DNA of 64,000 nucleotides from Phycisphaeraceae bacterium. GTDB lineage: Bacteria > Planctomycetota > Phycisphaerae > Phycisphaerales > Phycisphaeraceae. The stretch's first letter is position 1. Each line of letters begins with the position of its first letter. The position numbers and the translations under genes were made by a program. The notes beneath the pieces were generated by a model. It saw only the letters and a list, made by a program, of their open reading frames with translations, did no database searches and was not told the DNA's origin. The stretch covers positions 50,160 to 114,159 of the forward strand of contig JADLFV010000097.1 of NCBI GenBank assembly GCA_020849625.1, given 5' to 3'. Shown piece by piece: positions 25,219-32,941 of this stretch.

Positions 25219-27066
25219 ATGAGACATTCCCAATCACATTGGCTGATTCCGGCTTGTCTGGTATTGCTGGCCTGCCCGGCGCTGGCCCAGGTCGGTGGAC
25301 CGCAGGAGCCGTTGCGTTACGTCGGGCCGTACAACATCAACTGGGATCGCCAGGACGGCGGACTGCCTCCCGTGGTCGGCGTGCAGAACATCCAGGTCCT
25401 GCGCTCCAATCGCTCGCACCCGCAATGGAGCGACGGCCTCGGCTGGACCTACCACCATGCGGCTGTCATGTGCTACTGGAACGATAAGTTCTATCTGGTC
25501 AACAAAACCAATCTCATCGATGAAGACATCGGCTCCGGCCAACTGCTTCTCTACACCTCACCCGACGGTATGCACTGGAGCTTCCCCCGCCCAATTTTCC
25601 CGCTCTACGCCAAAGGCGAAGCCAACAACGTCGGCCTGCGCATGCCCTACTACGTCAGCAAAGACAATCGCCTGCTCTGCATCGTCAGCTACGGCAGCAA
25701 CGGCATGTGCGTGCGCGAAATCAACCGCGACGACAGCTTCGGCCCCATCCACAGCATCTTTGCTGACACCAGCAAAACCATCCCCCACTTCAAGCAATCC
25801 ACTGATGCCGGCTTCGTCGCTGCCTGCGATGACTTCCTCCAGGACGACCTGATCATGCCCTTCTGGTGGGAGATGCTGCGCAACAGCAAACATTACAGCT
25901 TCAAGCTCAGCGTTCCCACCGACGACGAGGTGCGATCCTGGGACCTGCCCTATCGCAACCCCAGCGTCAACAACTTTGGCAAAGGCGCCACCATCTTCCA
26001 TCGCAAGGACGGCGCGGCGGTCATCCTCTGGAAGTTCGGCCTCGCATCCATGTCGCGCGATGAGGGCGAGAGCTGGTCCAAGCCCGTCAAGCTGCCCACA
26101 CTCAAAACCCGCATGCAGATGATCCACGCCCAACGCACCGAGGACGGCCGCTACGCACTGCTGTTCGATCCCGATCCCGGCTCGCCCTCCTACGAACGTC
26201 GCTATCCCCTGGTCGCCATCACCAGTAATGACGGCATCAGCTTCGATCACATGGGCGTCATTCACGGCGAAGTGCCCGATCAACGTTACGAAGGCCGCAG
26301 CAAAGAGGCCGGCCCGTCCTACGTTCGCGGCATCGCCGAAGGTCAGGGCGATCCGCCCGGCTCCGACATGTGGGTCAGCTACACCGTCAGCAAGGAAAAC
26401 GTCTGGGTCGCCCGCATCCCCGTGCCCCTGCGCCTCAGCGTCGATCAGCCTGTCGCTGATACTTTCGACGACTTGCAACCGGCCGGCCCGGTGACCAACT
26501 GGAACATCTATTCACCGAGTTGGGCCCGCGTGTCGCTGGTGCAAGACTACCCCGGCTCGCCCGGCCTCAACCTCGAGCTGCGCGACAAGGACCCGGCCGA
26601 CTACGCCAAGGCTGTGCGCGTCTTCCCCGTTTCCAAAAAAGTGCAGGCCCGCTTCAATCTCATGGCCGAGCAGACCGACACCGGCTCATTGCACATCGAG
26701 ATCCACAACGCTACCGGCTCCCGCACCGCCCGCGTGTTCCTTGAGGACGGCATTATCTGGGCGCGTAACGATGAACAGGCTGTCGCCCTGGCTGCCTACT
26801 ACGCTCACGACTGGATGACGATCACCATCGACCTGGACGTGACCGCCCGCTCCTACACTGTCTCCGTCAACACCGTCAACGGCCAGACCACCAGCGGTAC
26901 CCTGCGCTGCCCCGACGGTCCGCCCGATGTCGAACGCATCACCTTCCACACCGACGAAGTCCGCCTGCTCGGCCACGCCCGCGAACGTGCGGCTGGTGAC
27001 CTGCCCGGCACCGATGAACCCGATCCCGAAGCGGTCTTCCACATTGACGACCTGACCATCAAGTAA
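25219..27066 (+). CDS. Secreted glycoside-hydrolase-like Asp-box protein with C-terminal jelly-roll region
   Basis: A 615-residue protein with a signal peptide (LIPACLVLLACPALA). The propeller region, about 30-420, includes YTSPDGMHWSFP and SMSRDEGESWSKP. A C-terminal region from about 425 (VADTFDDLQPAGPVTNWNIYSP...ARFNLMAEQTDTGSLHIEIHNATG...DDLTIK) looks like a LamG-like carbohydrate-binding beta-sandwich. It is tightly followed (12 nt) by the next Asp-box gene. Probably an extracytoplasmic polysaccharide-active enzyme; substrate not readable. Confidence 0.8.
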   Translation: MRHSQSHWLIPACLVLLACPALAQVGGPQEPLRYVGPYNINWDRQDGGLPPVVGVQNIQVLRSNRSHPQWSDGLGWTYHHAAVMCYWNDKFYLVNKTNLIDEDIGSGQLLLYTSPDGMHWSFPRPIFPLYAKGEANNVGLRMPYYVSKDNRLLCIVSYGSNGMCVREINRDDSFGPIHSIFADTSKTIPHFKQSTDAGFVAACDDFLQDDLIMPFWWEMLRNSKHYSFKLSVPTDDEVRSWDLPYRNPSVNNFGKGATIFHRKDGAAVILWKFGLASMSRDEGESWSKPVKLPTLKTRMQMIHAQRTEDGRYALLFDPDPGSPSYERRYPLVAITSNDGISFDHMGVIHGEVPDQRYEGRSKEAGPSYVRGIAEGQGDPPGSDMWVSYTVSKENVWVARIPVPLRLSVDQPVADTFDDLQPAGPVTNWNIYSPSWARVSLVQDYPGSPGLNLELRDKDPADYAKAVRVFPVSKKVQARFNLMAEQTDTGSLHIEIHNATGSRTARVFLEDGIIWARNDEQAVALAAYYAHDWMTITIDLDVTARSYTVSVNTVNGQTTSGTLRCPDGPPDVERITFHTDEVRLLGHARERAAGDLPGTDEPDPEAVFHIDDLTIK

Positions 27067-27078
27067 AGGCGATTCGAC

Positions 27079-28227
27079 ATGCTGCAACGCATCACGAATA
27101 TCGTCACATGCGCAGCCATCGCCGTTGCCGTGTGCTTCACCGTCACCCAAGCCCGGGCGCAAACCGAGCACGGCGTCGTCTCATACGAAAGCGGCAAGTT
27201 CGACGCCTGGCCCGCCAACAACGGGCTGTGGACCTGGGATGATGGCCGCGAAGTGCTGGTCGGTTTCGTTCGCGGCGGTTATGCCGTCAAGGCCGGCCAC
27301 GGCATCGTTGAACCCTACGACTGCCTGCTGGCCCGCACCACCGATGCCGGCCAAACCTGGACCGTCGAACGTCCCGACAACTTCGTCGGCCGCTGCGGTG
27401 AAGCTGTTGCACTCGACGCTCCGATCGACTTCAGCGCGGACAACTTCGCCATGCGTGTGGTCGGTGATGCTTATCACGGCAGCACCAGACCCGACGCAGA
27501 GTTTTTCTACTCGACCGATCGCGGTAAAACCTGGCGCGGGCCGTTCCTCTTTGCTGATCTCAATGACGATCCGCGCCTCGACGGCATGATCCTCACGCCG
27601 CGCACCGATGTCATACCGCTGGGCGCATCGTCATGCCTGCTCGGCTTCAGCGCCCGTCCCAAGGGCGGCGGCCTCGGTGACGACCGCGCCTTCATGCTCC
27701 GCACCGATGACGGCGGCGTGCACTGGCGCATCGTCAACTGGATCATCGGCCCCGACGATCCGGCCCGGGCTGTCATGCCCGCCACCGTGCAACTGTCCGA
27801 CGGCTCACTGGTCACCGCATTACGCCGCCGTCAGACCGATCAGGACAAAAACACCCGCTGCTGGATCGACGTCTGCCGCAGCAGCGATGAGGGTCAAACC
27901 TGGCCCAGGCCTATCTTCGTCGGCGACACCGGCGATCAGAACGGCAACCCGCCCGCCATGTCGCTGCTCGATGACGGCCGACTCGCCATCGTTTACGCCA
28001 ACCGCTCCACACGCCAGATTCTCACCCATCTCAGCAGCGATCAGGGCCAGACCTGGTCCGACCCCATCGAACTGCGTGCTGACTACCAGGCCGACGACTC
28101 ACAGTTCAGCGACATGGGCTACTGCCGCCTCTTCCAGCGGCCCGACGGCAAGCTCGTGGCCATCTATTACTGGGCCACCGCTGACAACCCCGAGCCGCAC
28201 ATCGAACGCACCATCTGGCAGCCGTGA
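27079..28227 (+). CDS. Secreted Asp-box (sialidase/BNR-repeat) protein
   Basis: A 382-residue protein with a signal peptide ending ARAQ. Four Asp boxes, spaced as propeller blades, are ARTTDAGQTWTV, YSTDRGKTWRG, CRSSDEGQTWPR and HLSSDQGQTWSD. It begins its mature part with FDAWPANNGLWTWDDGREVLVGF, matching bacterial BNR-repeat glycosidase-like proteins. It ends the three-gene Asp-box run; a CACGAAGG-word hairpin follows in the 122-nt gap before the cytosolic glycosidase. Confidence 0.83.
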   Translation: MLQRITNIVTCAAIAVAVCFTVTQARAQTEHGVVSYESGKFDAWPANNGLWTWDDGREVLVGFVRGGYAVKAGHGIVEPYDCLLARTTDAGQTWTVERPDNFVGRCGEAVALDAPIDFSADNFAMRVVGDAYHGSTRPDAEFFYSTDRGKTWRGPFLFADLNDDPRLDGMILTPRTDVIPLGASSCLLGFSARPKGGGLGDDRAFMLRTDDGGVHWRIVNWIIGPDDPARAVMPATVQLSDGSLVTALRRRQTDQDKNTRCWIDVCRSSDEGQTWPRPIFVGDTGDQNGNPPAMSLLDDGRLAIVYANRSTRQILTHLSSDQGQTWSDPIELRADYQADDSQFSDMGYCRLFQRPDGKLVAIYYWATADNPEPHIERTIWQP

Positions 28228-28239
28228 AAAAACCAATGC

Positions 28240-28322
28240 GCCACGAAGGCACCAAGTGCACGAAGAAAAATCCGCATAAGATTGTCTCACTCAAAACTTC
28301 GTGTCCTTCGTGACTTCGTGGC
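28240..28322. repeat. Octamer-word inverted repeat (CACGAAGG words)
   Basis: The arms 28240-28265 and 28297-28322 (26 nt each) read GCCACGAAG...GCACGAAG, and are complementary at the two ends with a degenerate middle unit. The word CACGAAGG/CACCAAGT is repeated two to three times per arm. It occupies the gap between the Asp-box gene and the glycosidase gene and would form a hairpin in their shared transcript. A related single-arm run (ACCAAGGC, ACCGAGG) lies at 60458-60492. Confidence 0.75.
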
Positions 28323-28349
28323 TGCTAATCCGTGTAAAAACGAGCTCCC

Positions 28350-30359
28350 ATGCAACTGGATGATTTCAACTTCGACCTGGCCAGCCACGTCGGGCCGCCC
28401 AATCACATGGCTGTGTGCAGCGGCTGGTCAACCATCGCCCCGCGCCACGGCACCGTCTGCGGCGTCACCCGCCTGTTCGCTCCACCTTTCGTCGCGGCTG
28501 ACCTGTCACTGTCGTTGCGCTTTGAAATCGACGGCCACGTGATCGAAGATGCCGGCAGTGTCGGCAAAGGCGACGTCGGCCTGCTCTACAGCGGCGGCCA
28601 GTGGTGCTGCCATCAGATCGTCCGCCGCGGCACCTACCATCACCGCTTCGACGGCAAACTCTTTTCCATCGCCATCACCAGCCGCCTCGTTCCCCTGCAC
28701 GGGCGCGCAGGCTTCGGCTTGCAGATGACCATCACCAATCGCTGCGGCCGCGCCGTCAAACTCGCCATCACACCGCGGCTTCAACCCGGCCCCATCGGCA
28801 AGGTCGAGCTGAGCGACTGGCGCTTCTATCCCCCGGCCGGCCAGGGGCAACCACAACAGGAATCTGCCGATCACTGGTCCGCCGGCGGCATGAGTCTGCA
28901 CCTGATGCAGGCGCCGCCGTCCGCGCAACTGGATGCCGGCTCCCAAACCACCAGCACCATCGTCTGCCTGGCCACCGAACAAGGCGCAATCCCCGCGCCC
29001 CCGGCCGATCTTGAGCAGTGGCTCGAACCCACTGCCCGACGCTGGCAGAAACTCGTGTGCACCGCCACCGGTTGCATCCCGCAGATCGAGTGTGATCTTG
29101 CCGAACTGAAGCTCTACTATCTCCGCTCACTGGCCAGTGGCCTGGTCTGCATCTGGGACAACCCCGCTTTCGATCACCAACCTTTCCTCGCTGTCAGCGG
29201 CCTCGACGGCGGCGGCGTGTGCGCATACATGTGGGATGCCGGCGACTACATCCCCCACGCCCTCACGCTGCTGCTCGGCGAAAAAGTCCTGCCCGCACTC
29301 TCTCGCCTGACCGACCTGGCTGTGCACGCCACCGCCATGACGCCCTCCGGCGAAACCTTCGGGCATCCCTATTCCTACAACGGCCACGCCATGATCGAAT
29401 TCCTGGCCGCGGCCGTCACCCACGGCGTCGCTACCAGCGAGCATTATCACCAGGTCCGCGATCGCTTCCTGGCCTGGGACGCTGCGGCCAAATTGTGCGG
29501 CGACCTGGTTGACTACGGCCTGCAGCGCAACCTGCTGGAAATGCGCGGCGCCGGCTGGGAGCACCTGGTCGCCAGCCCCAACGCTGAACGCGCCTGGTGT
29601 TACGACATGCTCGCTCAACTCGCGGAGCATTTCGGTGAAACGCCGCCTGCCGCCTGGCGCGACACCGCCCAGCGCATCCGTCGAGCCGTGCGCGAGCAAC
29701 TGTGGCACCCCAAGCGCGGCTGGTTCCGCTGCCTCGATGATCAGGGCAATGAAGAGATCGTCTATTCCATCCAAGCTTTCGACGTCATCCGCGCTGACGC
29801 TTGCGATCAGGCCATGACCGACGCCCTCCTCTCGCACCTGCGCGACGGCGCATTCCTCGGGCCCTGCGGCGTCTCCAGCGTCTCACGCGAAGATAACATT
29901 CACTACGAACTGAACGATCCCGACTGGTCCGGCGGCGGCGCTTACGTCGGCGAAGGCCCCATGTTGGCCCAGATGCTCTGGGAGCGCGGGCGAGGCAAAC
30001 TAGCGTGGGATGTGCTCCAGCGTCATCTCTGGATGGGTCGCCATCTGCCCTACTATCCGCAGGAACACTATTGCGACCGCCCCGCCACTCCTGCCCACAA
30101 ACGCGCCAACTGCTGCGCCGGTCTGGCCGGTCTGCAGGCCATCATCTTCGGCCTCGCCGGCGTCCGCCCCCGACTCGACGGCTCCATCCAATTCGCACCC
30201 GACACCACCTTCTCACACAACGTCGAACTGACCGGCCTGACCCTGCGCGGCCGCCTCATCGACATCAGCCTTGAATCGGGACGAGCCCGCATCTGCGTGG
30301 ACAGCAAAGAACTCAACCCCCGGAACCCCCGCGAACCCCAGCACCTACCGGCGCTCTGA
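28350..30359 (+). CDS. Cytosolic six-hairpin ((alpha/alpha)6) glycosidase-like protein
   Basis: A 669-residue protein without a signal peptide. The N-terminal about 230 residues form a beta-sandwich-like region. From about 240 on, the helical-barrel pattern of six-hairpin glycosidases appears: YYLRSLASGLVCIWDNPAF, SGLDGGGVCAYMWDAGDYIPHAL, MTPSGETFGHPYSYNGHAMIEFLAAA, and acidic candidates in NDPDWSGGGAYVGEGPMLAQMLWERG, then HKRANCCAGLAGLQAIIFGLAGVRP. The family (GH and substrate) cannot be assigned from sequence alone. Its cytosolic location suggests it works on imported oligosaccharides produced by the upstream secreted proteins. Confidence 0.78.
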   Translation: MQLDDFNFDLASHVGPPNHMAVCSGWSTIAPRHGTVCGVTRLFAPPFVAADLSLSLRFEIDGHVIEDAGSVGKGDVGLLYSGGQWCCHQIVRRGTYHHRFDGKLFSIAITSRLVPLHGRAGFGLQMTITNRCGRAVKLAITPRLQPGPIGKVELSDWRFYPPAGQGQPQQESADHWSAGGMSLHLMQAPPSAQLDAGSQTTSTIVCLATEQGAIPAPPADLEQWLEPTARRWQKLVCTATGCIPQIECDLAELKLYYLRSLASGLVCIWDNPAFDHQPFLAVSGLDGGGVCAYMWDAGDYIPHALTLLLGEKVLPALSRLTDLAVHATAMTPSGETFGHPYSYNGHAMIEFLAAAVTHGVATSEHYHQVRDRFLAWDAAAKLCGDLVDYGLQRNLLEMRGAGWEHLVASPNAERAWCYDMLAQLAEHFGETPPAAWRDTAQRIRRAVREQLWHPKRGWFRCLDDQGNEEIVYSIQAFDVIRADACDQAMTDALLSHLRDGAFLGPCGVSSVSREDNIHYELNDPDWSGGGAYVGEGPMLAQMLWERGRGKLAWDVLQRHLWMGRHLPYYPQEHYCDRPATPAHKRANCCAGLAGLQAIIFGLAGVRPRLDGSIQFAPDTTFSHNVELTGLTLRGRLIDISLESGRARICVDSKELNPRNPREPQHLPAL

Positions 30360-30437
30360 GCAGCCATTTCATACAAATTCCACCCTCATTTATTCACGCG
30401 CCTGGCCGCCGTGATGGTTCCCATGCGCCGGAGGACA

Positions 30438-30468
30438 ATAACTCTGTTTTCGGCGAAAACAGAGTTAT
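30438..30468. other. Perfect 14-bp hairpin, 3-nt loop, no T-tract
   Basis: ATAACTCTGTTTTC (30438-30451) pairs exactly with GAAAACAGAGTTAT (30455-30468) around a GGC loop. It lies 79 nt after the glycosidase stop. It could terminate that transcript bidirectionally when read with flanking sequence, or act as a protein-binding palindrome. The absence of a following T-run argues against a standard intrinsic terminator. Confidence 0.8.
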
Positions 30469-30614
30469 GAATCGGGCCGGATTTCCCTGTAAAAGCGGGG
30501 GTAGGCGGTGGGCGGCGGCGGGCATACACGAAGCGCGAAATGGCACCTCAGTCACTGCGGGCGATGCTGATCAGCGGTGGCGAATTCATCTCACCTGCGT
30601 GGCAGCAAAGCCGC

Positions 30615-30649
30615 TTGACAAGTAATTATTTGTTTATACATTTAGACAA
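30615..30649 (+). promoter_or_regulatory. Promoter-like TTGACA region with palindromic candidate GntR operator
   Basis: TTGACA at 30615-30620 lies in the only strongly AT-rich stretch of the region, with TACATT/TATACA candidates 14-16 nt downstream. Overlapping them is an imperfect palindrome, TTGTTTA-N6-TAGACAA (30630-30649), six of seven arm positions symmetric, of the size and A/T character of GntR/HutC-type operators. It is 24-58 nt upstream of the first gene of an operon that itself encodes a GntR-UTRA regulator, which suggests autoregulation. Confidence 0.6.
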
Positions 30650-30672
30650 TTGGTTCTTTGTTCCGATTCTGG

Positions 30673-31263
30673 ATGAACACCATGACACGGTCACCCCGGA
30701 GGGCGGATGAGGTGCGGTTCTTGTGCCGGGGCAGTGGCGAACTGCAGGGCGCAAAAGTGACCCAGCAGCAGCGGACGCTGGCGGACCTGGCTGGGGTGTT
30801 CGCGGATCAGGTTGCCTGGGCTGCCATGGACGGCAAGCAACTGGTCTATCGGGTGCAACTTTACCTGCCGGTGCCGGACAACGCCGAGGGCGGGCTGTTC
30901 TTCGGCAACACCACCATCATGCCCGGCCGCGTCGGCGATGAATACTTCATGACCAAGGGCCACTTCCACGCCTGCCGCAACCGCGCGGAGTACTACTGGA
31001 CTCTGCAAGGCCGCGGCGGATTGATCCTGATGGATGAGCAGCGCCACTGCCGCCTGGAATGGCTCAGCCCCGGTTCGCTGCACTACATCCCCGGCCACAC
31101 CGCCCACCGCGTGGCCAACACCGGCGATGAACCGTTGACCTTCGCCGCCTGCTGGCCCGCCGATGCGGGGCACGATTACGACACGATCGCCCGTCATGGT
31201 TTCACTGCCCGCCTGCGCTGCGTGGATGGCGAGCCGACGCTGGTGCCGGAGCAAAAGGCGTGA
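30673..31263 (+). CDS. Cupin-type phosphoglucose isomerase family protein (short)
   Basis: A 196-residue single-domain cupin with the metal-binding motifs of archaeal-type glucose-6-phosphate isomerase (Pfam GPI): TKGHFHACRNRAEYYWTLQGRGGL (H-x-H...E) and PGHTAHRVANTG. The family interconverts aldose- and ketose-6-phosphates using Fe/Mn. It starts at ATG 30673 or 30682, with no clear ribosome site; a TTG at 30658 is less likely. Its stop overlaps the GntR start (GTGA). A second, longer family member closes the same operon at 36957. Confidence 0.85.
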   Translation: MNTMTRSPRRADEVRFLCRGSGELQGAKVTQQQRTLADLAGVFADQVAWAAMDGKQLVYRVQLYLPVPDNAEGGLFFGNTTIMPGRVGDEYFMTKGHFHACRNRAEYYWTLQGRGGLILMDEQRHCRLEWLSPGSLHYIPGHTAHRVANTGDEPLTFAACWPADAGHDYDTIARHGFTARLRCVDGEPTLVPEQKA

Positions 31264-32000
31264 CCCGTTGGGCGCTTAATCGTGACGATCCACGTCCGCT
31301 GCACGTGCAGTCGGAGGACATGTTGCGCCGTCTGATCCGTCAGCCGCGCTATCGCAAGGGCGAGCGATTGCCGGAGGAGCACGATCTGGCGCGGCGAATG
31401 GGAGTCAGTCGGGGCACGGTGCGCGAAGCGCTCAAGCGGTTAGTCAGCGAAGGTCTGCTCGAGCGGCGGGCGGGCGTGGGCACGCGGGTGGTGATTTCGC
31501 CGGTGCGCACGTCGCTGTCGGAATGGCCCAGTTTTACGCGGGAAATGGCCCGTCGCGGCATCACGGCCGAAACGCTGGGCTGGTGCTTGAAGCGCATGGC
31601 AGCCAACCGCGAGGTGGCGCGGGCGCTGGAGATCGAACCGGGCAGGATGGTGACGTTTCTGGATCGGCTGCGCAGCGCGGGCGACGAGCCGGCGGTGTGG
31701 TTTCGTTCCTGGTTTCATCCGCGACTGGGTGATCTGCGCGAGTTGAAACAGGATCAGCCGTTGTACGAAGCGATCGAGAAGCTCACCGGCGTGGCGGCTG
31801 CGCGATCGGATGAGACGATCCGTGCTGAGAGCGCCGACGCGGCGACGGCGAGGAAACTTCGGATCAGACAAGGCGCCACCGTGCTGGTGCGCCAGCGCAA
31901 TGTGCGCGATGCGGGTGGTCGGCCGTTCGAGTACGCCCTGGCCGTGTATCGCGCGGATCGATTCAGCTACAGCATCAGCCTGCAAAGGAGCGCGCCATGA
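31260..32000 (+). CDS. GntR-family transcriptional regulator with UTRA domain
   Basis: A 246-residue regulator starting at GTG 31260, overlapping the upstream stop. The N-terminal winged helix-turn-helix is YRKGERLPEEHDLARRMGVSRGTVREALKRLVSEGLLERRAGVGTRV. The C-terminal UTRA ligand domain includes LEIEPGRMVTFLDRLRSAGDEPAVW, PLYEAIEKLTG and ATVLVRQRNVRDAGGRPFEYALAVYRADRFSYSI. HutC/UTRA regulators respond to small metabolites such as sugar phosphates, here most likely a product of the adjacent kinase/isomerases. The palindrome at 30630-30649 is its candidate operator. Confidence 0.92.
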   Translation: MTRWALNRDDPRPLHVQSEDMLRRLIRQPRYRKGERLPEEHDLARRMGVSRGTVREALKRLVSEGLLERRAGVGTRVVISPVRTSLSEWPSFTREMARRGITAETLGWCLKRMAANREVARALEIEPGRMVTFLDRLRSAGDEPAVWFRSWFHPRLGDLRELKQDQPLYEAIEKLTGVAAARSDETIRAESADAATARKLRIRQGATVLVRQRNVRDAGGRPFEYALAVYRADRFSYSISLQRSAP

Positions 32001-32929
32001 TCGCTTTGGCGGCGGACATCGGGGGCACGGTGATCAAGCTGGGCATCGTGGAGGACGGCCGGGTGCTGGCCCGCGATCAACTGGATGTGGCCAGCCGCAG
32101 CAGACTGCTTGCCCCGCTGCTGGCTCAGATGGCCGACCACTGGCGCAAGCTGCTGGACAGGCCCGCCAGCGAGGCCGACGCGGTGACGCTGGCTTTCGCC
32201 GGTGCGGTTGATGTGCGCTCGCGGCGTGTGGAGGCGATGGAAGGCAAATACGAGGACGGGCCCAACCTCGACCTGGTTGCATGGGCCAAGTGCGAATTGA
32301 ACCTGCCGCTGTGGATCGACAACGATGCGCGGGCGGCGTTGATCGGTGAGTGGAAAGCGGGCGCGGGACAGGGCGAAAGCGAACTGGCCATGATGACCCT
32401 GGGCACGGGCGTCGGCGGCGCGGCGCTGGTCGATAACGTGGTGCTGCGCGGCAGTCACGGCATGTCCGGGCTGCTGGGCGGGCATCTGATCGTCGATATG
32501 CACGGCCGCCGCTGCCTGTGCGGCAACAAGGGCTGCGCGGAAGCGGAAGCATCGACCAGTCGCCTGCCTCAGATCGTGCAAGACATGACCCGGCGCCACG
32601 GTCTGACGCCGACGTGGCCGGCCAACGCGAAGCTGAACTACGCCATGATCTTCCAGCGGGCCGCGGCCGGCGACGTGCTGGCCATTGCGGTGCGCGATCA
32701 CAGCCTCCAGGCGTGGTCCGCCGCTGCGGTCAACCTGATTCACGCCTATGGAGCGCGGCGACTGGTGATCGGGGGCGGCATCGCGCACGGCTCGCCCCAG
32801 ATCGTCGATGCCATCCGCGACTATGTTGACGAATACGCCTGGACGCCGTGGGGCGGCGTGACGGTGTGTTTGTCACAGTTATCCAATGATGCGGCACTGG
32901 TGGGCTGCTCATTCTTACCGCAGACCTGA
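31997..32929 (+). CDS. ROK-family sugar kinase
   Basis: A 310-residue kinase starting at ATG 31997 (ATGA overlap with GntR). It has the phosphate loop AADIGGTVIKLGIVEDG, the catalytic aspartate in WIDNDARAALIGEW, MTLGTGVGGAALV, and the ROK zinc motif CLCGNKGCAEAEAS. It probably phosphorylates glucose, mannose, fructose or an N-acetyl derivative, producing the substrate for the isomerases of this operon. Start and length fit the family. Confidence 0.9.
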   Translation: MIALAADIGGTVIKLGIVEDGRVLARDQLDVASRSRLLAPLLAQMADHWRKLLDRPASEADAVTLAFAGAVDVRSRRVEAMEGKYEDGPNLDLVAWAKCELNLPLWIDNDARAALIGEWKAGAGQGESELAMMTLGTGVGGAALVDNVVLRGSHGMSGLLGGHLIVDMHGRRCLCGNKGCAEAEASTSRLPQIVQDMTRRHGLTPTWPANAKLNYAMIFQRAAAGDVLAIAVRDHSLQAWSAAAVNLIHAYGARRLVIGGGIAHGSPQIVDAIRDYVDEYAWTPWGGVTVCLSQLSNDAALVGCSFLPQT

Positions 32930-32941
32930 TGAGGCCGAAAC

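Larger units (their letters stand above)
30360..30672. other. Regulatory gap before the GntR operon
   Basis: 313 nt with no credible gene. It contains a perfect 14-bp stem hairpin (30438-30468) and a locally AT-rich stretch (30615-30660) with promoter-like and operator-like sequence, described separately. The remainder is G-rich, non-coding and unremarkable. Confidence 0.7.

Noticed and set aside
16279..30359. A complete sialic acid degradation pathway (sialidase, NanA-like lyase)
   Set aside because: No N-acetylmannosamine kinase/epimerase or nag genes are present, and the Asp-box proteins lack recognisable sialidase catalytic residues.
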